Source: Sympetrum striolatum (Eukaryota; Arthropoda; Insecta; Odonata; Libellulidae). Taken from it: a stretch of 64,000 nucleotides of DNA. The stretch lies in contig OX388350.1 in assembly GCA_947579665.1 (NCBI GenBank), positions 27,251,393-27,315,392 on the forward strand, read 5' to 3'. The notes beneath the pieces were generated by a model. The model searched no databases, was not told where the DNA came from, and worked only from the letters and a program-made list of their open reading frames with translations. Every line of letters starts with the position of its first letter. Positions within the stretch are counted from its first letter, which is position 1. The translations under genes were made by a program, and so were the position numbers. Below are positions 1 through 12,900 of this stretch, piece after piece.

Positions 1-780
1 TAGGATAGCACAAGTCAATTGAGCTGATTCTGTGCGAGCATCACTCCTTTAAAATCATTTTGGATTCACCATTACACTGTCATGTTTCTTATCCTGTAAA
101 TAAAGATTCCTTTCGCATTAGAATAGCCAAAAAACTTCTTAAGTAAATGGTAATAAAAAGTGAATTGGAAAATGGTAAAATTATATAAATGTACACAAAT
201 GACTCGAAAGATTTTTTAGAGCTGCTAAGTTCTGCAAGCAAGCTTTTCTAAATGCTAAGCAACAAATGTTCACATCAGTAAAACATTATGCACCATTATA
301 ATAATGTACATGAATCACCATGAAGCTTTCTTAAATACTTGCATTTAATATTTTAGTTTAAAGTAATTAATTTTTTGCATCATTTGTCCCGTGATAATTT
401 TCAAGTTATTCTTGTATTAAGTATAATTTGGAATCTATGTTCTTCAGAGTGATGCCTATGTTTGAGTTTCAACAAAGAAATTTTCATATGAAATGTTTAC
501 TGCTAGTTGCAAGACCAATATTTCCTACACAAATTCATAACAGGAAGCCAGTAAAATAATAGAGAATAAAGTAAAAGAAACATAATTGGTCAATTGGCCA
601 AAATGTCAACCATAATCGACTTAACAATTCTTACTAAGCTCTATATTTATTTATTTTATGTCCAAAGGAAGAATTTTGGGTAAAAAATTCAGTGCAACAA
701 GTAAAGAGATGCTATACCATAATTAATGGAATTTAGAAAATGATTCCTTTTCCCACTAAAGAAATCACACCATTAGCAAC
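1..780. other. Intergenic sequence downstream of GOLIM4
   Basis: AT-rich, with no open frame, repeat or structure that I can support. Confidence 0.6.
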
Positions 781-786
781 TTTATT
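781..786 (-). terminator. Polyadenylation signal of GOLIM4
   Basis: On the minus strand this reads AATAAA, about 120 bases after the proposed stop. The following minus-strand bases are T/G-rich (GGTGTGATTTCTTTAGTGGG), as expected for a downstream element. It supports the terminal exon placed at 908-937. Confidence 0.5.
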
Positions 787-907
787 TAATTCAGTAATTG
801 CATAACTAATAACTTGTTGCAATCCTGTAGTCAAAGAGCACAGGGTAAAGATCCTTTTAATGGAGGAAAAGAAGAAAATCTTGTACATGGAACTTCTTTT
901 CCTGCCA

Positions 908-937
908 TTACAAGAGACTTCTTCCTGCAGTTTTGGA
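908..937 (-). CDS. GOLIM4: GOLIM4 probable terminal coding exon
   Basis: After a strong acceptor (TTTTCCTAATCCTTTAG) the phase-0 frame reads SKTAGRSLL and a TAA stop at 910-908. An AATAAA follows about 120 bases downstream. The short peptide cannot be checked by homology, so the call rests on splice signals, phase and the polyadenylation signal. The alternative is a last exon beyond the window's left edge. Confidence 0.5.
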   Translation of the reverse strand, partial: SKTAGRSLL

Positions 938-3900
938 CTAAAGGATTAGGAAAAGTAATTAGTTAATTCATATAGCTAAATATTTTTCTCAGAAAGATAG
1001 TTTACTGCTAATTAAGCAGCATTAAAGTCCTTAATTAACCTTACAGATGTATATGAGACTAGCAATATTTTTCAAAAATATACATGCTTGAGCAAGTTGT
1101 TTCATGCAGTAAATTCTGCTGAGGAATCTATAGATGATAACCTCTTCAAAGCAGGTCAGCTCTTCAGGTCAATCATTTCCGATGATGTAACTCCTAACCA
1201 AGATAAGCTATTGCATATGAATAAAATGATTATGCACAAGGTGGAAAGAGTGGTGATTACAAATGCATAGCATGGTGGATAGTTATAAAAAAAATTCTTC
1301 AGAATAGAATTAAACGTGAGGGATTCCAAGATTTAAATTAAAATACTGATAGACTGCTTACATTCAATATAATTAATATTGGGAGAATTACTAGGAGTTA
1401 CTTAATTGTAAAAAGACATCAGAATTTCCTATAAAAAATATTGGTGGATGTTAATCATAAGCTCAGTGAAGGGTGGCATGGATGAGGACTAATTTAATCA
1501 CCTTGTGGCTGAAGCAGTATATGGTGTGCAATTATATGCCACAGGTGCATAGAAAAGAGGGGAAAGCAGATGCAAATTCTTATTAATAATCCTATTTCAA
1601 TGGTCTTTCTTAAATCGTTTCCAGCTGAAGCTTCAATTATCCTAGCTAAGAAACAATATGACTGAAAGATTTATCCAAAGAATTCAAGCTACTTAAATGA
1701 ATCGATTCTTTAATTACTAACCTCCACATTCAGAGCTTGATGCTTGGCATCCTTGTCTCCAACATGTGCTCCAGCAACCTCATTGGCACCATAATCAATT
1801 TGATCCACATCCTCATCTAAAAATACAGTAAGTTTTGATTTGATTGAATTTGATCCCAAAAAGAATAGCTACTATTGATACTAGGCAGAAACTAAGAATC
1901 TAATGACTTAATTCAGCAGATTCATATGGAAAATAAAATTGTGCATTGGCCTCCATCACACCTGCGTAAAGAATGAGTCTAACTTGATGAAGGAACTGTA
2001 ATAAATGTGAGTATTATAAAGGCCTGAGGAGGATAAATTGTGATTAAAATACACTTAGCCTTGCATGACTGCAAGGGCAGTCAGAAGATGTTATGCAATT
2101 ATTATGTAACCAAAATCTGAGATTTGGTTTATAAACAGTATCAACACCGCAATATAACTGTAAGGGATCAAACAGTGCATCCTATCTTAATTGAACATAA
2201 TCTCGTACTCCTTATGATTCCACCTCTGTGAACTACATTTATGGAATTATTTGCCCTCTCTTATGTTGATAAGCAAAGTTAATACCATTTGTGAGATGAA
2301 TGGGATTTTAACTAAAAAAATATAAAATGACTAAAATTAATGAAAAAGGTTTAAACACTAATTAAAATACAGAATGATACCTTTATGTTGATTGAAATCA
2401 ATATATTAAACAACCATACGTGCTGTTTTTATGATCTGCTGAGTATTATGAAAATGTTTTCATGTTAACAGCTGAGCCAAGTGCACCAATATAAAGAGAA
2501 TTAATACGCACAGAAAACCATAGGGATGGATCAGACCAATGCTGCGCTTCTTGTTTACTGATGATTTGTGTTATAAGTTTCCATGCATATTTTACATTGT
2601 ACATTCTCATCAAAGTGAATGAAAATCCTTACCATCCTCATCTCCTTCCTCTAACTGCAAGTCTTCTTGAGGATTAACACCTCCAGATTCCTTTCTATCT
2701 CCTGCCCATCTCCCTCTGCCATCGACCTTGGCACCAACTTTGCCTACTGCTCCATCATCTCCGTCTTCTCCTTCATCCCTTCCATAGTCTCCAGCTATTC
2801 CATGATAGGGGAAAGGTCCTCCCACAGGATGCTGTTCTCTAAGATGCCACCTTGCTGCAGCACCTCTGCTCTGCTCATCATCTCCACGGTCAGCTTCATC
2901 ATTCTCTCCCATATGATGATGCCCCACGTCCTTCATGACATAATTTCTGATTGGTTTTCTGTTGGGAAGTGGAAGAGGATGATGTGGTATTGCATTCTGA
3001 TCGTGTTGACTGCGTGGTAAGGGAATAGGAGGTTGTATCCTGGGTAGATCTTGGTGGTACACTCGAGGATGCCCTGGATTTCTATTTATCATGCCATTAT
3101 GCAGGATCTCTGAGTTGTAGGGCTTCTGTGGTATCTGAAAGTTAAGGAAATCATACTGCTTTGATGGAATCAGTTTATAATAGAAATTACAACATTTGAA
3201 AGTATTCTGAAACATTTGGGAGCTTTTGAAAAATGTTATCTTTGGTGGTAAATTTTCCTCAACTGTATAGGAGATATAGGCAAAGTTTGTTATGTAAAGT
3301 TTTCTTGTAATTCAACGTTGAAAAGAAATAACAGAAATACCTTTTCTAAAAATATGGCTTAAAAATTTTGATAATCACATTTCCTTGCCTGTTTGTCATT
3401 TTGGCACATTTGTAAGCCATCAGAAGATAAAAGTAGGGATACATTCATTTAAGGTGTAAATCAAAGAATGTAAGGATGTCAAAATTGTTATTCACAATCC
3501 TGAAAACTAGTACTGATAATAATCTTTTAACATACTAAAGTTTAACATTTTAGCCAGAAAAAGACATTCAAACTGATTACAAAGCATTTAAAAAAATAAG
3601 ATACTTCATAGAAATATTATTCTAAACTCATGAATTTGTGGTACTAATATATATGGCATACCTGATGCAGCTGATTCTCATATGCATAGGGTATAGGAAC
3701 AACAGCCTGCTGAGGCATCTCAAAATCTTGTGGCTTGTGGTGCCATTGCATGGCATGCATTTGGTAGGCATTATCTTTGTTTTCATTCTCATCTTCATGC
3801 TTCAAGATGTCAGGAGCAGCTCCTACACCAGCTCCAACTTCCATAACATGATCCGAATCCCTTCCTTTCTGCTACAGATAATTTTATGCTTGTTAGTATA

Positions 3901-6900
3901 ACCAGAGGGTTAGTGAGTCCATGGATTATGAATATTATCAGAAAATGTTTCTCAAAATTCAAGGTGAAAAACCCTCAAAATGGTTGAATTTAGTCATTAT
4001 TATCCACACATTTTCGTTTAAAATAAATCTAATCTGATGCTTGGTATACTTAATTATGGAATAAAAAACTGTTAACTGTTACATTGCTCAATAGTCAAAG
4101 CCAAGCAAGGAAAGCTATCGCTGCAGAATTTATAAATGAAACAATGAGAAGCTATAACATACAGTGGTTACCATAGCAAATGAAAACATAGATTTTTAAC
4201 CCATCGCTTCATTAGCTGTAGGAGAAAAATAAATAAAAATTAACGAAAGTTGATGGTTACAAACCTCTTCCTCATGCTGATTCTCTTTTTCCACCTGTAC
4301 ATTAGAATCAGGTCTAGCACCAACACCATCTGCTGCTTGCACTAACTGCTCCTTATCTCCTTCACTATGTTCCACTACTCCTTGATGCTCACCCTGCGGT
4401 GGAGGAACTGGGATTACATTGTTTGAATCCACTTTATCTTCAGCTAGCTTTCCTTTGGGTGTGACTGAATGTGCACCGCCTCCATGCGTAGTAGAACTTG
4501 ACACCTTTGCGATTAAAATAAACTACGAATTATACCTAATGAATCCACGAGGAAACAAAATGTTAGCATGCTAAACCTTAGCTTGGCTAACAAAAATGGC
4601 TTAATGTGCCCAGACAAAAATGAGATTAATAGGTTACAACTTGTAAGAATGAATCAAAATTAGACTGAATTTCAATTCATGAAAAATAAATGTGAACCGC
4701 CAAATTGAAGTGGTAGTATATTTTTATTGGGTATAATAAGAGAAAGATGCATGACAGCTTCACTTTTCCTCTAAAGTTTCCCAGAGAGGGATTGAGACTG
4801 ACATGTTAACTGGCTTAGATAGATGAAGAAAGATCTTGATTCCATTTCAAATTGTACATTAATATCCCTGTCAGTCTATAAATATAATATTCTTATTCCT
4901 TATCCTTGGACAACAAAATGTCCCAATCTTCCAGAAAGTACAATAAACAATCCACTGAGCTATACTTACTCCTAAACAATATATCTTTTTAGTTTTGATA
5001 TCCTTATGAGAAAGTCTTTATAATTAATGTAACTTACAGCCTTTACTGGTATTGAGCAATTTAAAAATTAATTTAATATTTATATAAAATGCTTATTGAG
5101 GCAGTATTTTCAGAAGAAACACAATCGCTTATAGTAATAATAAGGATAAAATAACCCCTTTATAATACCATCAATTTTTATCCTAGTTACTGAGACAATT
5201 AACACTGTTTTTACTTTACTTTATTATATCATAAAAATGAAGATTAATTATTTGTTCCCCCAACTGGAAAGGAAAATTTGTCTAGATAAGTACCATTTAC
5301 AGAATTCTTCATAAGAAAATGTTTAACATTTTTTTAATAGAAAGAAGAATGCTTCTAAATTAAGAACAATTTCCCAGGAGAAAAGCCACAGCATCAAAAG
5401 CTGAGAGAACAAACAGAGTAGCTACTCTATAATGACTTTTATCTTTTGGTGAAATACATGGCTGTTGTCATCTTTGAATGTTGATCAATATTAAAGGCAA
5501 GATCATACAGAAAAGAAATTAAACAAATTTATCCATAAATTTTGCAGTATAGCATGATAGATTTTTAAATGCCTTCTACCTGATACACCAATATGATTTG
5601 AGACTATATTAGGCTACATGGATAAATCATTTGAAGGTTAATGTGTTTGAAAAATTCACCTAGATGCATTTTCAGTTTATACATTCAGAGCAATATGAAT
5701 TTACCTATCTACTATGTTTAAGCTAAATTAAAATAACTCATTCGCATGAAAAAGAAAAGGAGTTCTTTGAATAAAAAAGAAACCTTAAACAAAGAAAATA
5801 TTTAATAAAATTTAAATAATAATGCAAAAATTTGAATCAAAATATGCCTGAATTGAGCCTTAAACATAACAAAGCCTTAACTTAAACAATCTTGTTTGAG
5901 ACTTTTCCCCATGCATGTTACTCACTTTCGGAATGAAAACAGAAAAATAGGAAGAATTAAGCTTCTGAGACAATCTTTTCATCATGCAAAATCATTTGAA
6001 TTCAAAATTCCTTAGCAGTGGACTTGTTAGTACTTTCAAAAAAAACAAAATTTGAAAAGAGAACAAAAGATTACATGCTTAATTAGTGAGATGAAAATGC
6101 AAAACAATCTAACTACAGATGAGCAAATACATGGTATGATAGGCAAAGTAAATAGTGTACTCAAGTAGATATAATTTTTATTACAAATAAAAAGAAAACA
6201 TTTTCAATCATTTTAGAATACCTTTCCTTCAGAAAATACCATAATGTTTCAGATGCTTTCTGTTAGGTTACATTTCATTTTCAACAAAACTTAGTTTTTC
6301 TAAATTAACTGCCTTGATATAGAAATAGAATTGATAATTAAATAAAATTCCTCTTTTGCCTTTACCAATTTTTTCATCTGCTTTCTATGTGATTTCAGAA
6401 TTCAAGATTTTAAGGTTTAATGAAACTGGCAATTTACCTTTCTAAAATGAAAGATGAAGCAAAAACCAGAAATGATAAAAAGTTAATTTTATTATGAGCA
6501 AAATAATACAACCTAGTGTGGATTTATAAACTGGGGAACTTTTTAAATTCTTCCAAGTCTTAAAAGTTTAAATAAGAGTTTTCATTTTTTAATAATCTTG
6601 ATCACACTGAAGTATTTTAAAAAGGCTCCTAGTAATGTATAAGTTTTATCATAAAATTTCATTAATTTTTTTCCTAATGGAAGTAAAGAATTATTTGGAT
6701 TAAATATAAAAAATTGAAATTATAGCTCCAAAGTCTCATTACAAAACTTAACTCTTCTACAGCTGAGAAAAAGAGTTACCGTATTTCCCGGGCTATAAGA
6801 TGCACCGGCGCATAAGACGCTTCTTGATTTTTCAGGAAAGAATTTACAAAAAAACTCATACTTTGTTACATAAGGTTGAGTGCCGGTAAACTCTTTATTG

Positions 6901-9900
6901 CAAGAGGCACAATGTATTAGCATAGGGATGACATCTCCATTAGCCCAATGTATTAAAGTTTTGCAGCCGCACCACATGCAAGATTAAACTAAACGTGCTA
7001 CATTGTATGCATTTCCGATTTACCTGGGAATTAATTTAAAGGAAGTTCTGTCATCGAAATATTAAAACTGTATTCCTTACTACTTAATCAAAAAAGTGTT
7101 ATTATCGAAATTTGTAATTAACTGAACTATTTTCAATGCCTGATATGGTAAAAAATACTTATTGATATGCATTTATCCCGGCTAATCGGCTTGCTTATTA
7201 TAGGACGGAGTTATACCCGCATACCATCGGCGCATAAGACGCAGACTGATTTTAGAGCATATTTTGGAGTAAAAAAAGTGCATCTTATGGGCCAGGAAAT
7301 ACGGTACTTGTCCTTTTTTCAACAGAGCTCTTTTAATACAGAAATTCTTCCCCACTTCAGACCTTGTATCAACATTTTCCTGGCTTCTTTTGGAAGTACA
7401 AAATAGTTTCCAAAATTATTTTAAAGACATCACTTTCTGCTATTTTACTACATTACTTTGTCATCCTCAACTCATTACTATCTACCTCTTTTATTTTCAT
7501 AACACATTTCTGGATATGATTAATGTAATTATAAAGAGGACCCTTATCCACTTTGTATCAATTCATTGTAACCTCACTTTATTTGAAACAATATTTTCCT
7601 CAAATATCAGAAATTATGGCTTGATCTGAGTTTCATCTTCATTTAGTATTCACCAGTCGCATAGTTTCACAAAATCTATCCAACTACAATAAGGTTAACT
7701 GCATTCACATTTATAGACAGTTCCCAACTTACTTAGGTTATATATTAGTAAACCTAGAATTAGCAAATTCTAATGGCTTAAAAGTGTACACAAAAGAAAT
7801 AAGTTATTCATATTTCACACAATTTTACTATAATAAGTAGCTTGCTTCAAAATTAAGTGAATCTAATAACATTCCATTTACTTTAGCTAAGAACAGTTTG
7901 TAAGTCTTTCAAGTAATTTTATTAATACTCATCTATTTCAGTGGTTGGATATATCTGATCTTTATTTCTATGTATAGGGAGATATATCCTTCATATCTAG
8001 AAAAGTGGCTATGCCAAAGAAGATGTACAGGGAAGAAAGGATATATTTAATTATTAGGAGGGCCAGAGAAAAATCAAAATTATAGTTGGAGAAACGGACA
8101 TGGAAAACATATATCCTTGGGTTTTTCCTGGGTGCACATCCTATTGTGCAATTTTCACCCATCCTCTTCCTTGTCAAAATTATAGTTATTAGGTGCTAGA
8201 TAATCCATAGAGAATTGTGAAAATTGACATATTGAAACTGTCAACATTGAAGTAAACATCAGTGTGCATGAGTAGAATCAAGCTTTAAGTGAAGAAGTCT
8301 TCATAATTATTTGGCATGTCTTGTGCATGTGCATTGTTTCATTGTGTCAAGAGATAACTTGAGATGGTCAAATTAAGCACAATGTTGAGCTCAAAAATAG
8401 CATAACTTTTACAAACAAGAACACAGAAGTATATGAGTACACCCATAAATAAAAATCAGAATAAAATATCATAGAAAACGTCCACTTGACTTGAACCCAT
8501 CAACTTTCTTCACATTGGCTTATCCTGGGGAGTTCCATGCATAACAAACCAATTTAAACATGTATCCCTATCCTGTTTTTGAATATACATAATTTTAATG
8601 AATAAATAAATAGAAAGGGTCAGTATTTGGGTTACACATATTAAAAAGCATTACTTGAATTGTACATGACATTGTAATAATGAAAGCATAGATTTCAACT
8701 CTCATCAAAAGAAATTTCAAAGCTTGCACCTCTTTCGTTTCATGCAAAGAATCCATTAAAGGATAGAAAAGGAAAGACATCTGAGAGAAAGTCTTCCACT
8801 GACTCCCAAAGGTATATTTCCCAATAAGTTAGCAAATAGAAGTGTTAAGTAAGGAAGTTAGCCATGGGAATATTATAAGAAATCATAACATGAAAATAAA
8901 ATATATAACAGCATCTTTACCAATGACACATTTATTCAGACCTAATTTGATACAAATCACATCTTGTGCAGGTAGATAAAAGTACAGCATTAAAAAAAGT
9001 AACAACACAAAAAACAGCAAAATCTGGTAAATTAGTTACAACATGCAGTAAAATTCACCAAAATTAATAATATAACATGCATAAAAACAGTAAAAACCAC
9101 TTCCAAAGAGAAATCTATCATAAATTATAGAAACAGAGCACATAAATAATAAAAAAGCAGCCTGAAAAAGCTCTTTGTGTGCAACCTTGCTCAACGGCAC
9201 GTGACAGCTTGGGTAATATGCAAACATTAATCTTCAAAACATACTTTCATGGAATAATACAATTATAATAGAATCCATGAACAAAATTAACAATGGTAAA
9301 GCATATTACCTCACCTAAGTTAAAGGCATACAATAATTTACTTTGGTTCCTAAACAATTCATCTTTTTTCAACACAGGATTCATTATAAGTTAGATCAAT
9401 TAAGAATATTCACAATTAAGCAAATGAGATGAGACGGCAATACTTTTGATGAAACATTCCCTGGGTAAAGTGAATCTCAAACACTCGGACTATTTGAATT
9501 GCATACTACATTATCCTGAAAATCACACCACTTATTAATTGAAAAATTATTACGGATGCTTGTTCACTAGTTGTATATACATCTTCTGATTCATTTCCAT
9601 AAGTTCAACTTTTCATATCCCGCAAACAATAAGAAACCTATAATTATCTCAATTAGGAAAAAGAGCAGAAGAGTTTTTGAATGATACATATTTCATTATC
9701 TTACACCTTCCCGGTGAAATAAGATGTCACCAATTATATGGAATAGCTTAGTATAAGATATAGAAGAATAAACACAAACTTTTACAAATGACTTATACAT
9801 GAAAGGATACAACACTAGTAAAATTCTGTTAGGATTCAAATTAAAGTGGTGATTTTCAGACTCATATTACATAGCTTAAAACATAACAGAATTAGGACTT

Positions 9901-12900
9901 TTCCCAGGGTTAAAGCAGTACAAAATAATCATACAATAAAATCAATAGATCATAAAAATATGAGAAAAAACAATCACAATAAATGTCAAGAGATTAAAAT
10001 ATGTATCTCCTTCATCAGAGCTGCAAATATTAGTTTTTAAGGAACGAATTAACTTTCATGCTCATATAGAACAGTGATGTTAACAATACTAGTTGGATTC
10101 GTATGTCATGTTCAAGAATCACAAATCAAGATAACATTACTATTTTCCTGAATTACCAGTACTAGCCTGAAGCTCCTCTTTTCAACTAAAAAGATTTCCA
10201 TTCTAAAAAATAGATTTTAAAAATTTGTGGTATTCTTTTGGCTACCAGTAAACCATAGTGATGATCTCAGCCGAAGGTTTATATTATTTCTAAATTTATT
10301 TCAACATGCAGTGGCAGTTGAGATTGTGCACAGTTAAATTTTTCCTTGCAAAATATCTTCGTTTGATTTGGACGAAAAAGTGACTTTGTTCCTCATCCCG
10401 AGTTAAAAAAGCATTCCATCAATCATGCTTAAACATCTGACTGACCAACCTGATGAGGCAGTGCTCCTGGCTGTGGAAGGACATTCTTGGCATTTTCATC
10501 TTCACTTTTCACAGCAGGAGCTCGGGCAGGTGGACTAGAACTGATTATCTTCTTAGCGCTACTAGCAGCCTCTTTTGGAATAGACACCTCCACACTTGGC
10601 TTGTTTATTATTCCTGACACTATTTCTCCATTTTTAACCTTGCATGATGCCAAAGCTTTCTGTAACAGCGACATTTGTTCAATTAAATAAAACTATTTAC
10701 TAGAAAAAGATATTGATAAGGAGAAAATGGATCAATTTCAAAAAAACAATTACTGTACATACAATAGAGTCCATTGTGTGTTTGTAAGAGATGTCACACA
10801 AACCTCTGTTATTAAACCATATGATCTAATTACTTTGATAAAATTAAAACACCCATAAGTAAAGATACTGCAACCAAGACACTATATCAGGCAAGCATGA
10901 CAATGTTTACAGATTATATCATGCAAAACATTCAAACCTTTTAAAAAATGAAAGTTCAATCCAATAACTCAACAGACCAACTCAAGAAATAGTATCTTCT
11001 CTACTATAATGAAACCTTCTCAACTTGAATTTATACTAAACATGCCATGTGATAATCTAGTTTAGAGCAAGAGAGATGCAATTGAATAATACCACCTTTC
11101 AAAATATTAATTTTGGACAGTCAAATCATCTAAAAACAATGTTATACATTTTTAAAATAAATTAGCAAAAGGAGCATTCCACTATTAGTTACACATTCCA
11201 GAGGTAAAAAAAGTAGTGCAGTTTATGCCTTCAAAATTGAACTCATGTGTGGCAAAGCAGAAATATACTTTAATTCTAGAAACATGACAACATTTTTGAA
11301 AAAGAATTGATTATTTCACACACTTCACTATTCCTCGCCAAAAACGGTAATGTCGAAGCATTGTTACCAGTTGCTTCAGAGAATTTCTTTAACATTTTGA
11401 TAAAAGAAAAAAGGATTGAGAACAAATTTAACTGCACGTAGTAGAACCTGTCATAAAACGAAGCATGATTCGTTGAGCAAAGCTAAAATCTTTCAAATTT
11501 ACAGCTAAAATAATCTGAAGTACTTTTACTGGTTTTCAGTAGCGATTTTTTCTGAGAACTATCGCTAGTTATTTTACCATGGCATATTAACTCCGGCTGG
11601 GACAAAGTAATGTTCACTTATTTATATCAAAGTTATTTCATCAATATTAAAATATGTAATGTATCTAACTTACATATTCATAGTCAGTAAGAAAAAAAAA
11701 TAAATAGCTCCTAAGAACTAGTAAAGCACTATTAAAGTGTAGTCTTGCTTAATCAAAGAGGAAAATCATCCTGCCGATGAGATTAGCACTGAAGATAATA
11801 TTTCATTTATTTAATATAAAATTATCATTCTCAAATTAATTTGGTGTCCTTAAAAATAATAATACCAATGAAAAAATAGAACTAACAAACTACAGAAGAT
11901 TCTACTTTACCCATGAAACATCTATTCCTAAAATGAATTAAATACAGTTATTAATATTTAAAATACATGAACATTAATTGATTCCTGGAAAAACTGAATT
12001 AAGATAGAAAAATGTTGGCTTTGAAGCAAATTAATCTTTCAAGACTGAATGATGTTTTTACCACACACCTCTAAATCATCCAACTCTTTTTGTATTTGAA
12101 TGTTCTGTTTTCTCAGGAAGTTCAGTTCTCCAGCAGAACGTTGTGCTTGACCATCTACATCACTGTATTGCTTTCTTAATCTATCATTCTCTGTGAGAAC
12201 TTCAAGGTACTGAGTCTGTTAGAAAAATGGAAATTTTTCATTAGGCATGAACATTTTATAATTAATGGTTATTTGCCAAGTTTATTCACTTCCTTCAAAG
12301 ATAAAAAAGGTTTATCACGTTTTAGTCAAAGTAATCGATAATTCATTGAGCACTTCTACAATATAAGATGATACTTGCAAGAATGATTAAGGACCTCTTT
12401 ATTAAGTTGTATAATCAGAAATTTAAGATTTTAGCTAGAAGAAAGCTCCCTTCAAATTCAGCACAAGTTTACAATCCCTCGAAAATATATCATAATTATG
12501 TTTAGCAAGAAGTCAATATTGTTTATTTAAACCAGCTATTTTAATGGACACCTTGATGTAAGATTCAATGTTCTATCTACTTAATCATTATCAGAGCTAC
12601 TTTTAGAGCCTCTTCATTCCCTGATATAAATTATTTTAGACTAATCAGTCATTATATGGGAATACATCAACACCTTTCCATATATATATTATATAAATAG
12701 ATATATATTATTCAAGGCTACTTTATGCAGGTTTAAGCTTTAGATTTTGATTGTCTGCAAGTGGACCTTTGCCATACATATAAAATGGTTAGTACCACTG
12801 TTGAAACTTTCTCATAGTGCATTTCTTATTTGGCAAAAAATGTGAGATCCTTAGGTTACAAGAGGGGTTATTCATGCAGTCGCTGAATTATAGTTGGTAA

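Noticed and set aside
1088..1270. 60-codon plus-strand frame
   Set aside because: It begins at TTG, not ATG, lies in the last GOLIM4 intron and has no splice or domain support.
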